This document shows positions 1-7,775 of a DNA stretch of 64,000 nt, piece after piece. The stretch's first letter is position 1; the number at the start of each line of letters is the position of its first letter. The position numbers and the translations under genes are program-made. Below the pieces are notes generated by a model. The model searched no databases. It was not told the DNA's origin and saw only the letters and a list, made by a program, of their open reading frames with translations. This DNA comes from UBA1756 sp045222555 (lineage in GTDB: Bacteria > Bacteroidota > Bacteroidia > Bacteroidales > WCHB1-69), in the NCBI GenBank assembly GCA_045222555.1, contig JBGUYY010000091.1, positions 124,001 to 188,000 on the forward strand, written 5' to 3'.

Positions 1-41
1 TTTTGATTTTTAATAGGTTATTAAATGGTATTTTCTGGATG

Positions 42-49
42 CAAAGATA
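42..49 (-). promoter_or_regulatory. Candidate -7 promoter element reading left out of the window
   Basis: The minus strand reads TATCTTTG, an exact match to the Bacteroidota -7 consensus TAnnTTTG. It would serve a gene beyond the left edge. A -33 TTG lies only about 15 bases away, shorter than usual, so the call rests on the -7 element alone. Confidence 0.35.
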
Positions 50-103
50 GGATATTTTTTAATACAAGAGTGTGATGGGTAGTTAAAAAATGTTAATGCC
101 TGT

Positions 104-784
104 TTACCAGCATCCTCCTTCAATCACTTGGTTAATGAAATCGTTGACGGGTTTGGCCTCGCGGAAGCGTTCCACCACAAATTTCAGAAGTCGCTTTTCA
201 TCACCCAAAACCATTTCGTCGGGCAGCTCGGCAGCGATAGTGAAAGTCTTGAGTTTCAGGAATTCCGCATTGGGATCGTCTTCCGGAAAACCATTGGGAA
301 CGTGCTTGTATCGGGCGTTGTCGTTCCAATGGTAGTGAGTGGCGCAAGCGGCCGCCTTACGGAAAAGTTCCCCTTCGTGGTGGATGCGGTCGCGGATGGC
401 GATGGCCAACGACGGGGTGGGATTGTACAACCCAGCCGCCAACATATTGCCAAAGGAATAATCTTCTGATTCTGAAGGTTCCATATGAAAATAGTAGCCA
501 GCGTATCCCGACTTTTTGCCATGCGGACAAAGATAGGCCCCGATATGGGTTTTGTAGGGAATTTTCTCTTTCGAGAAACGCATATCCTTGTAAATCCGGT
601 AGGTACAGTCTTTTACGGTCAGGTCGCGGATGGAGGGATCAAATTTCCCGACCTCCACAATCAGCTGTTCGGCAAACTGGTTGAAATGGCTCTGTGCGGC
701 CACATACTCCTGTTTGTGTTCTATGAACCATTCGCGGTAGTTGTGGCGCATCAGCTGGTCTAAAAATTTCAAAATTTCCTGCAT
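104..784 (-). CDS. DUF2461 (TIGR02453-type) family protein
   Basis: This 226-residue protein matches the DUF2461 family from memory. Family-like features are the N-terminal segment with NYREWFIEHKQEY, the block TYRIYKDMRFSKEKIPYKTHIGA near residues 61-83 (family hallmark RxxRDxRFSKDKxPYK) and a YYFHMEPSES segment. The length is normal for the family (about 220). The biochemical role of the family is unknown. There is no signal peptide, so it is probably cytoplasmic. It is separated from ung by a nonamer repeat tract and shows no promoter of its own that I can recognise. Confidence 0.85.
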   Translation of the reverse strand: MQEILKFLDQLMRHNYREWFIEHKQEYVAAQSHFNQFAEQLIVEVGKFDPSIRDLTVKDCTYRIYKDMRFSKEKIPYKTHIGAYLCPHGKKSGYAGYYFHMEPSESEDYSFGNMLAAGLYNPTPSLAIAIRDRIHHEGELFRKAAACATHYHWNDNARYKHVPNGFPEDDPNAEFLKLKTFTIAAELPDEMVLGDEKRLLKFVVERFREAKPVNDFINQVIEGGCW

Positions 785-837
785 GAGCGGAGTTTATAGT
801 TAATAGTTAAAAGTTAAGCCCGTTGTTTCCAGCATCC

Positions 838-945
838 TCAAATCTCTAAAATCTTTCAAATCTTCGAATCTCTCAAATCCTTCAAATTTCTCAAATCTTT
901 CCAATCTTTCCAATCTCTCAAATCCCCCCATCTCCCGTCATCTCC
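838..945. repeat. Degenerate 9-bp tandem repeat (consensus near cAAATCTYTC)
   Basis: About ten to twelve imperfect copies of a nonamer such as CAAATCTTT / CAAATCTCT run head to tail on the plus strand, decaying into CATCTCCCG-like copies at the right end. The tract runs past the ung stop codon (complement of 918-920), so the last residues of Ung (GDGGI) are encoded by it. Confidence 0.7.
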
Positions 946-1607
946 CATCTTATCGGAGTCTGTCCCGACTGGATGAGCAGCTGGTTGGCTTTCGAGAAAT
1001 GCCTGCATCCGAAAAATCCTCGGTAGGCGGAAAGGGGGGAGGGGTGCGGGGCGGTGAGCACGTAGTGTTTGGAGGTATCGATCAGTTGGATTTTGGCCTG
1101 TGCGTACGAGCCCCAGAGGAGGAACACGATGCCGCTGCGTTTTTCGGAGAGGCGGGCGATGGCGGCGTCGGTGAAGGTCTCCCAGCCGTGCCGCTGGTGC
1201 GAGCCGGCCTGGTGCGCCCGTACCGTCAGGGTGGCGTTGAGCAGCAGCACACCCTGCCGCGCCCAGCCGTCAAGGTTGCCGGTCATGGGGATGGGCATCC
1301 CGATGTCGGTGTGCAGCTCCTGGAAGATGTTGACTAGCGAGGGCGGGAACTTCGTGCCGGGCTGCACCGAGAAACAGAGTCCGTGCGCCTGCCCCGGCTC
1401 GTGGTACGGATCCTGCCCCAGAATCACCACCTTCACCTTGTCGAACGGCGTGAGGTTGAAGGCGTTGAAAATCTGCGGACCGGGCGGATAGACGGGAAAC
1501 TGCTGTTTCTCAGCCACCAAGAAGCGCTTCAGCTCCTCAAAGTAGGGCGAAGCAAACTGGTCGGCCAGCTCGCGTTTCCAGGATTCTTCAATGACAGGGT
1601 TGACCAT
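918..1607 (-). CDS. ung: Uracil-DNA glycosylase, family 1
   Basis: Ung removes uracil from DNA as the first step of base excision repair in the cytoplasm. All family-1 signatures are present: the water-activating loop GQDPYHEPGQAHGLCFSV near residue 64 with catalytic Asp in GQDPYH, the LLLNATLTVR block near residue 122, and the DNA-intercalating loop HPSPLSAYRGFFGCRHF near residues 188-204. At 229 residues it is the usual length. The start MVNPVIEESWKREL fits homologues, where helix one begins with IxxSWK. The C-terminal tail is encoded by a nonamer repeat tract. It appears to be a single-gene unit. Confidence 0.97.
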   Translation of the reverse strand: MVNPVIEESWKRELADQFASPYFEELKRFLVAEKQQFPVYPPGPQIFNAFNLTPFDKVKVVILGQDPYHEPGQAHGLCFSVQPGTKFPPSLVNIFQELHTDIGMPIPMTGNLDGWARQGVLLLNATLTVRAHQAGSHQRHGWETFTDAAIARLSEKRSGIVFLLWGSYAQAKIQLIDTSKHYVLTAPHPSPLSAYRGFFGCRHFSKANQLLIQSGQTPIRWEMTGDGGI

Positions 1608-1658
1608 GGTGTTGGGGTGTTCTGGTTGTTGAATTGTTGATGCGTTGATTTGTTGAAT

Positions 1659-1686
1659 GTAGAGACGTTGCGCGCAACGTCTCTAC
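1659..1686. repeat. 28-bp perfect palindrome of the GTAGAGACG family
   Basis: The sequence reads GTAGAGACG, a TTGCGCGCAA centre, then CGTCTCTAC, and equals its own reverse complement. It lies between ung and the nucleoside transporter gene. The same GTAGAGACG/CGTCTCTAC ends occur at 28881-28938 and 62551-62578 with different centres. Confidence 0.85.
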
Positions 1687-1696
1687 GTTTCCATTC

Positions 1697-3052
1697 TCAA
1701 TTCTTCGTTCTCTCGTGTTTGTACTTGAAGAAGATGGCGAAGAGTACGGCGACCACCAAGGAATAGCCGGCGAAGATAAACCACACGGCCGGCCAGCCGC
1801 CAGTGCCGTCAATGCCGACGAGGAGTCCCGCCTCGTTCCATGCACAGAATCGGTTCACAATGGCTTGCGCGCCTAATGTGCCGATGGTGGCACCGAAACC
1901 GTTGGTCATCATCATGAACAATCCCTGTGCCGACGAGCGGATGCTCGGGTCGGTCTCTTGGTTCACAAACAGCGAGCCGGAGATGTTGTAAAAGTCAAAG
2001 GCAAAGCCATATACAATCATGGAGAGGATGATGGCCCATACCATGCTGCCCGTGTCGCCGATGCCGAAAAGCCCGAAACGGAAGAACCAGGCAATCATGG
2101 CCATCAGCATTACTTTCTTGATGCCGAAACGCTTGAGGAAGAAGGGGATGAGCAAAATACAGAGGGTTTCTGCTATCTGTGAGATGGAGTAGATGATGAC
2201 GGAATATTTCACGCCGAAGGTGTCAGCGAAGGCAGGGTCAGCGGCGAAAGATGAGATGAACGGGGTGGCGAAGCCGTTGGTGATCTGCAAGGCCGCTCCC
2301 AACAACATGGAGAAGATGAAGAAGATGGCCATTCTCTTCTGTTTGAAAAGCGAAAAGGCCTGCAAGCCAAGAGCTTCCACAAAACTTTTCTTTTCTCCTT
2401 TGTTGATGGCGCATTTCGGTAAGGTGAACGCGTAAACTCCTAACAGGATGCCCAAGATACCGCTCAGCATGAACTGGAATGGGGTGTTGGAGGCCTGTAC
2501 CGTCATGCCCGCATCGTGCTGCGCCCACAGGAAGTCGGCAGGGTCCGACAGACAGGAGGCAAGAAAGCCGTCAGGGAAATGCACGAGGTCAACCAGCCAC
2601 ATGGCACAGATGAAACCGATGGTGCCGAACACGCGGATGGGTGGGAAGTCTTTCACCGCATCCAAACCTCCATTCTCCAACGCATTGTATGCCACTGAGT
2701 TAGACAATGCGATGGTGGGCATATAAAACGCCACACTGATGGAATAGAGGGTGAACAGCCCGATGAAGTTGGGGTTGGGATTGGCCAGTCCGTAGAAACA
2801 AGCGGCAATCATGGCGCCACCTGCTAAAATATGGCAGATTCCGAGCGTCTTCTGCGCTTGGATCCAGCGGTCGGCAATGATGCCCATCAGGGCGGGCATG
2901 AACAGCGAAACGATGCCCTGCATAGCATAAAACAATCCGATGTCGCTGCCTAATCCGCATTTGCCCAAGTACTTACCCATACAGGTCAAATAAGCTCCCC
3001 ACACGGCATACTGCAGGAAGTTCATCACGATCAGTCTGAATTTCAATTTCAT
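1697..3052 (-). CDS. MFS transporter, nucleoside:H+ symporter (NupG-like) family
   Basis: This 451-residue integral membrane protein has about 12 hydrophobic segments and the N-terminal layout of the Nuc_H_symport branch of the major facilitator superfamily (MNFLQYAVWGAYLTCMGKYL, then FYAMQGIVSLFMPALMGIIADRW). The family imports nucleosides by proton symport across the inner membrane. The substrate here is inferred from the family only. The length is slightly above E. coli NupG (418). A -7 element lies 65 bases upstream of the ATG, so it is probably its own transcription unit. Bacteroidales often carry this gene next to purine or nucleoside salvage genes, but no such neighbour is visible here. 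Confidence 0.85.
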   Translation of the reverse strand: MKLKFRLIVMNFLQYAVWGAYLTCMGKYLGKCGLGSDIGLFYAMQGIVSLFMPALMGIIADRWIQAQKTLGICHILAGGAMIAACFYGLANPNPNFIGLFTLYSISVAFYMPTIALSNSVAYNALENGGLDAVKDFPPIRVFGTIGFICAMWLVDLVHFPDGFLASCLSDPADFLWAQHDAGMTVQASNTPFQFMLSGILGILLGVYAFTLPKCAINKGEKKSFVEALGLQAFSLFKQKRMAIFFIFSMLLGAALQITNGFATPFISSFAADPAFADTFGVKYSVIIYSISQIAETLCILLIPFFLKRFGIKKVMLMAMIAWFFRFGLFGIGDTGSMVWAIILSMIVYGFAFDFYNISGSLFVNQETDPSIRSSAQGLFMMMTNGFGATIGTLGAQAIVNRFCAWNEAGLLVGIDGTGGWPAVWFIFAGYSLVVAVLFAIFFKYKHERTKN

Positions 3053-3116
3053 ATTCTTCTATTTTAATAACTTACAGCAAATCATCTTTCAGGATAGAAA
3101 TCCCAAATTGAATTTG

Positions 3117-3124
3117 CAAAAGTA
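3117..3124 (-). promoter_or_regulatory. Candidate -7 element for the NupG-like transporter
   Basis: On the minus strand this reads TACTTTTG, matching TAnnTTTG. It lies 65 bases before the transporter start codon. No well-spaced -33 TTG is seen. Confidence 0.45.
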
Positions 3125-3169
3125 ATTAAAAATTTCAATTGTCTATTTTCTTATTTCAGTTTTTTCCAA

Positions 3170-3198
3170 TTGTGATTATATGAAAAGTTGTATTTTTG
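3170..3198 (+). promoter_or_regulatory. Bacteroidota-type promoter for the T9SS protein at 3225
   Basis: TTG at 3170 and TATTTTTG at 3191-3198 are separated by 18 bases, close to the TTTG-N19-21-TAnnTTTG pattern. The start codon at 3225 follows 27 bases later. This spacing supports the ATG at 3225 over the in-frame ATG at 3180, which lies inside the promoter. Confidence 0.6.
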
Positions 3199-3224
3199 CC
3201 CTGTTTAAATTATTAATTATTATT

Positions 3225-3905
3225 ATGAAAAAGATAATGATGGCAATGGTACTCAGCCTTTTGTGTACTTTCGGCGCTTTTGCGCAAAACTATTCTACCG
3301 TTCCAGTAGCGCTGCAAAACGGCGTGCTTGTGGTAAATGGAGTCAACCAGCTTTCAGTGCCCAACTACGACCCCAGCGAAGTTCAGTTGGAGCCGATGTC
3401 AGGCTTTGTGGCGGTTCCGAGCACCGACCAGATGTACACAACTGCAGAGTATGCCACTCTTGATGCGGTGTGGAACGCCTGCCAAACATCGGCCGTGTGG
3501 TCCAGCAATATGGTTACACTCGACACTTATTCAAGTGGTGGCCTCAACAATGGATTTGTGGCTTTGAAGTTCGCTGGTCAGCCCTATTCTTATGGCTATG
3601 CGAAATTCGACAAGACCGTTTCAGGTGGATGGATCGAGTTCGGCTACTTCACCACGGGTTCAGGAATCGTTGAAACAAGCAAGTGCATCACAGTGCGCCC
3701 CGTTCCTGCTCAGGATGTGCTTACCATCGACAATGCCGAGGGTTCACAGGTGATGATTTGCAACTTGAACGGACAGAGTGTCCTTAGCATCCCTATGGCC
3801 AGTGCCAACGAAATAATTGACGTATCTGGTTTGTCATCAGGAGTTTACTTCGTAAAGGTGGTTAGCGGCAGTGCTGTCAGCATGGTGAAGTTCGTTAAGG
3901 AATAA
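3225..3905 (+). CDS. Secreted T9SS type A sorting domain protein
   Basis: This is a 226-residue protein. Residues 1-21 form a clear signal peptide ending GAFAQ. The last ~75 residues form a T9SS type A sorting domain: a VRPVPAQDVLTI segment (normally YPNPxxxxLTI), a CNLNGQSVL turn, DVSGLSSGVYFVKV and a final basic VKFVKE. It is therefore predicted to be exported by Sec, carried across the outer membrane by the type IX system, and released or anchored at the surface. Residues 22-145 match no family I know. The frame extends upstream to 3180, but that extension overlaps the promoter, so 3225 is preferred. A hairpin follows the stop. Confidence 0.85.
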   Translation: MKKIMMAMVLSLLCTFGAFAQNYSTVPVALQNGVLVVNGVNQLSVPNYDPSEVQLEPMSGFVAVPSTDQMYTTAEYATLDAVWNACQTSAVWSSNMVTLDTYSSGGLNNGFVALKFAGQPYSYGYAKFDKTVSGGWIEFGYFTTGSGIVETSKCITVRPVPAQDVLTIDNAEGSQVMICNLNGQSVLSIPMASANEIIDVSGLSSGVYFVKVVSGSAVSMVKFVKE

Positions 3906-3907
3906 TT

Positions 3908-3928
3908 CCCCAAAGTGGAAATTTGGGG
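3908..3928 (+). terminator. Hairpin just after the stop codon, weak terminator candidate
   Basis: CCCCAAA and TTTGGGG form a 7-bp stem around a 7-base loop, starting two bases after the TAA. There is no following T-run, so it may instead protect the mRNA 3' end. Confidence 0.4.
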
Positions 3929-4124
3929 CTGATGGATGCGGGGAGGTTATAGCATGGCTATTTTCTACTCCCCGGGCTGTCCCATCCCCATGTCCAAAGC
4001 TGACATAAAACAGCTTGTCCCTGTTTAAACTGTCCACAAGTGTTCCTTTGATGGTGGACTGCGCCATTAACGCACTATAAATCAGCGTAAAAATTAAAAT
4101 AAAGACAAAACGCAATCGTGCCAT
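3929..4124 (-). pseudogene. Remnant of an outer-membrane or secreted protein gene (signal peptide plus start of a carboxypeptidase-regulatory-like domain)
   Basis: From the ATG at 4124 the minus strand encodes MARLRFVFILIFTLIYSALMAQ, a good signal peptide. It is followed by STIKGTLVDSLNRD, which resembles the first strands of the carboxypeptidase D regulatory-like domain that opens many Bacteroidota TonB-dependent receptors. The similarity then stops. The frame continues with unrelated residues and runs into the 3' end of the oppositely oriented T9SS gene. I read it as the 5' stump of a decayed or deleted gene. A short expressed secreted peptide cannot be excluded. Confidence 0.45.
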
Positions 4125-4391
4125 AATGGAATGGGATTTTAAGTAAATGCTAAAGAGATAACAAAAGTTTTTACAGATTATTTTCTGTGAAATATACAAA
4201 ATATTCAGCGAAATGAAATTTTATAGCCACTTTGCTGACTTATCATCGAGCGCTGCCTTTTCGAACTCAAACGGCAGGGACAGATTCCCCACACCGGCAG
4301 CAAGAAGAGCGGCGGGTACAGCAGGTTGATATAGAAAACATACGGTAGTGTTATCAAAAACTGGGGGTATTAGTATGAAGTCGATGTGCCT
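4125..4391. other. Gene-free stretch with possible decayed coding fragments
   Basis: With the adjoining stump this makes a ~490-base region without an intact gene. On the minus strand, 4214-4355 stays open and reads into peptides rich in hydrophobic residues (for example NLLYPPLFLLPVWG in one frame and LPFEFEKAALDDKSAKWL in another). This suggests a frameshifted remnant, but I cannot assign a family. No promoter, terminator or RNA gene was recognised. Confidence 0.3.
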
Positions 4392-7300
4392 TTATTGCTT
4401 CACGAACCGCTTGATGGCGGTTTTGTTTCCGCAGCGTATTTTCACAAAGTACATTCCTTGGGCAAAGTTGGCGACGGGAATCTGAATGTGTCTGCCGGAG
4501 GTTTGCATAGAGCGTAAGAGTCTGCCATTCACATCATATATTTCAGCTTCCGTCATGTCAGAAGATTCCTCTTGGAGTCGGATGTTGATGATGTCGTTGG
4601 TGGGATTCGGATAGAGAATGATGTCAGGTTCGTCGTTTATGTTCGCAACCCCTGTGTGAACAAGTGTGGTATCAATCACAAGATTGTCAAAAAGAAAGTG
4701 GTGCTCCCCTTCACTTTCTGTTGTAAATTTGAATGCTATGTAATGCCCATTCCCTGTATAGGAGCTGAGAAATACGGTATCTTCTACCCAGATTTCGTCA
4801 TCCGACCCCCAATCGTCGAAATGGAGAGTTCGAATGGGGACAAAGGTGCTTTCGTTTTCGGGATCCTCCATTACCCCGACAGAGAAAAGCGACGATAGCG
4901 GACTAGACTGTTCGTACCAATACCTTATGATTAAACTGTTTATCGGGATGTCAGTGCCAAAAGGCGGGAGAATAGCCATGGAGTACTGGGCACCTTCCGC
5001 CCCTAATGCAAAGTAACTGGGCGGACTTGGCAGTTGATTAAGAATATAGCTTGAGTTTCCTGTAAAGATCGTCGGGTACACCTCGAAACCATTGGAATAC
5101 GGGAAACGGGTCCAGCACCATGGGTAGAGTTCTGATCCGTACGTGTCAAAATACTCGGTATAAGGCAGATTGACAATTTCAGCGCAACCTGTATGTAATG
5201 ACAGAGGTGAAGTCCAGACGCTGTAGTCGTTGTTCCCGCAGACGGTGCGCACATAAATACTGTACATAGTACTGCTGTTCAGATTGGTGAAAGTGTATGA
5301 CGTGTCCTGGATTACGAAACTTTCGGCATCCGTCCAGCTGCCACCCGCTTCTATGATGGCCACTTCCCATGTGTGGTCATCAGGAGTGCAGGGGGTGAAA
5401 TGTATGCCGATTTCATGTGCGCCTATTGTATCCGTGGTAACACTCAGCGGTCTTCCGCAAGAGACCCCGACAATGGCGATGTCATCCACGGCGCTGGGGG
5501 GATTGTCGTTGTACCAAGTGTTTCTTCCCCACAAAAAATAGAGTCTTTGCAGTCCTTGGTGATGCTGATCAATGGTATAAGTGTGTCGATTCCAATTGAG
5601 ATCGCGGGTGATAGTGCCTAACAGTTCTGCTCCTTCTGGGGTGTCTTCCCAGTTGGGGGTGGCCGGTGGCCCAATGAACACTTTGAAGGTGTTATCGGTA
5701 CCATTGTAGAGTTGTCCTCCGCATTGATGATAAAGCGAGAGTTCATATTCGTTGAAAGAGGGGTCGAAATAGATGTCGCGATAAGTCCAGTACCAGGTAA
5801 TCCACTCATCTTCAGGAATATAGTTGTATTGGTCGGAACCTACATAGAGACTGTGGTTGCTGGATTGATACACAGCGGTTCCAATCTGCCAGTGGGGCGT
5901 GCCCGTAGTAGTGGAGGTCAGCCATTCCGCATTTTCATCAGCATCTTCAAAATCGCAGGAATAAGGAATCCGTCCAAGCATGCTGTAGGTTCGGAACGAC
6001 TGCTCTACCGACCAGATGCTTTCGTCATTCGTCGAACAGTGAGTCTTGACCTTCCAAATATAGTTCGTCGATGGTTGTAAGCCCGAAAGGTGGTAACTGT
6101 TTGTGTTGACCGGTATCTCCGTAAAGAGACTGTCCTCATCGGCTTTATAGGCAAGGGTGTAGGTCACGGACGGATTAGCGGGCAACCAAGTGAGTTCGGC
6201 AGAGTGGTCCAAAACACTACTGGCTGACAACTCAACAGGTGCAGGACAGGTAGAGCCTATGATGACAATATTGTCAATGGCCGCTGGCGGATTTGTCCCC
6301 CACGAGCCATCATTTGCCCATAGGAAATACAATCGTTGCATTCCCGAATAACCTGCCGGATTCATCAATTGAATGGTAGTCCACTCCCCCGTCTCATTGA
6401 GCTTGTCACTTAGTGCAATGGCTCCTTCTGGAATATCATATCCAGTAGGAATGGTGGGAGGACCAACAAATAGTTGCAGATAGTCGCACTTTGTTGAATT
6501 GTAGGTTTCTCCTATTCCTTTGAAATCGAAGGAAATGGTATAATTGGCGATAGTATCAGGGATGAAGATGTCACGGCAGGCCCATGTGGACGCTCCTGTT
6601 GTTAAAGTGTAGGCATTGGTGATTCCGCCATCATTGGAAATAAAAAGAGTTGTTTCGCCGATGTTGGAAGTGTCACTGCCGATGAACCACTGATTGGTGC
6701 GGTCATTTTCAAAAAACAGCCAGTTGGCAGCCTCCGTGGAATCTTCAAAATCGCAGGTGTAGGGAAGGTGTGCCACTGGATGAAGGGTATGGAACGAACT
6801 TTCACTCCACAAACTGTATTCATCATCAGAGCAGTTACTACGAACTTTCCAATCATAAGACGTTTCATATTGGAAATCATTGATTACTATATAATTGTAG
6901 GATGATGAAAATTCTATGTAGTTTGAATCGGAGGATTCTTTGTAGAGGATGGTATAAGAATTTGCACCATCGACGGCATCCCAAGAGAGAACGAGGGTGG
7001 TATCCATCACATTGGCTGTCAGGTGCGATGGCTTGGCACAGCTGGCAGGTGTTACGGAGAGGTTGTCGATAGCCGCCGGGGGTTGGGTTCCGCCGCTACC
7101 ATCATTGCGCCAGAGGAAATAGATTCTCTGTACCCCTGAAAAGGAGGCATCGATAGAAAATTCATAATGGGTCCATGTTGAGACCATGCATAAATTTTCA
7201 ACAAAAAGAGTAGCTCCTTCAGGTGGGGTAATGATGGGATTGCTGTTACCATAAGAAATATAGGGAATGTCGGCAGGCGGACCGACATAAATGTTCAAAT

Positions 7301-7676
7301 AATCATATACTCTGTCTCCTATTTTTTCACCCATCCCTTTGAAATCAAATGCGACACGGCACTCCTGAAAAGTGTTGTCAATGAAAATGTCACGGTAGGC
7401 CCAACTGGTGGAGGCAGAACTGATGTCGTAGCTGTTGGTAGTGTTCAGGTAAAAACCCACATATAGCGAGTAGTTGCCTTCGCTATGGGTAGAAGTCCCT
7501 AACATCCATTGATTGTAAAAATCGGGTGAGACAACATTCCAGTTGTTCCGCTCTTCCTCGTCTTCAAAACCACAATAATAGGGAACGGTGGCTGGAACGG
7601 GATCATCTTGTGCATATATTTTCCCGATACAAGTTGCCATGAATAAGAAGGCTGAAAAGAGGATGATTTTTTTCAT
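4392..7676 (-). CDS. Large T9SS surface protein with four cleaved-adhesin/MAM-like domains alternating with fibronectin type III domains
   Basis: This is a 1094-residue protein. Residues 1-22 are a signal peptide. Jelly-roll domains of the cleaved adhesin / choice-of-anchor J type begin at about residues 29, 306 and 574. Each opens with a CxFED...W motif and ends RLYFLW...PPAAIDN or similar. Each is followed by a fibronectin type III-like domain (for example TLVLSWDAVDGANSYTILY near 225-243). A more divergent fourth jelly roll starts near residue 839. Residues ~1018-1094 are a T9SS type A sorting domain (ILYPNPTNDIINI ... YDVNGRLL ... FAQGMYFVKI ... AIKRFVKQ). In Porphyromonas such adhesin domains sit in gingipain and haemagglutinin proteins and bind host proteins or glycans; binding here is inference. 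The next gene upstream is another T9SS cargo gene on the same strand. Confidence 0.9.
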   Translation of the reverse strand: MKKIILFSAFLFMATCIGKIYAQDDPVPATVPYYCGFEDEEERNNWNVVSPDFYNQWMLGTSTHSEGNYSLYVGFYLNTTNSYDISSASTSWAYRDIFIDNTFQECRVAFDFKGMGEKIGDRVYDYLNIYVGPPADIPYISYGNSNPIITPPEGATLFVENLCMVSTWTHYEFSIDASFSGVQRIYFLWRNDGSGGTQPPAAIDNLSVTPASCAKPSHLTANVMDTTLVLSWDAVDGANSYTILYKESSDSNYIEFSSSYNYIVINDFQYETSYDWKVRSNCSDDEYSLWSESSFHTLHPVAHLPYTCDFEDSTEAANWLFFENDRTNQWFIGSDTSNIGETTLFISNDGGITNAYTLTTGASTWACRDIFIPDTIANYTISFDFKGIGETYNSTKCDYLQLFVGPPTIPTGYDIPEGAIALSDKLNETGEWTTIQLMNPAGYSGMQRLYFLWANDGSWGTNPPAAIDNIVIIGSTCPAPVELSASSVLDHSAELTWLPANPSVTYTLAYKADEDSLFTEIPVNTNSYHLSGLQPSTNYIWKVKTHCSTNDESIWSVEQSFRTYSMLGRIPYSCDFEDADENAEWLTSTTTGTPHWQIGTAVYQSSNHSLYVGSDQYNYIPEDEWITWYWTYRDIYFDPSFNEYELSLYHQCGGQLYNGTDNTFKVFIGPPATPNWEDTPEGAELLGTITRDLNWNRHTYTIDQHHQGLQRLYFLWGRNTWYNDNPPSAVDDIAIVGVSCGRPLSVTTDTIGAHEIGIHFTPCTPDDHTWEVAIIEAGGSWTDAESFVIQDTSYTFTNLNSSTMYSIYVRTVCGNNDYSVWTSPLSLHTGCAEIVNLPYTEYFDTYGSELYPWCWTRFPYSNGFEVYPTIFTGNSSYILNQLPSPPSYFALGAEGAQYSMAILPPFGTDIPINSLIIRYWYEQSSPLSSLFSVGVMEDPENESTFVPIRTLHFDDWGSDDEIWVEDTVFLSSYTGNGHYIAFKFTTESEGEHHFLFDNLVIDTTLVHTGVANINDEPDIILYPNPTNDIINIRLQEESSDMTEAEIYDVNGRLLRSMQTSGRHIQIPVANFAQGMYFVKIRCGNKTAIKRFVKQ

Positions 7677-7775
7677 TGTCTTGAATTTTTAGGGATGCAA
7701 TGATGAAAAATATTTGGGCAAAAAATGCCGGTTTTTACGCCATTGACTTCCGCAACGGTGTTGTAGTCCGAGCAT

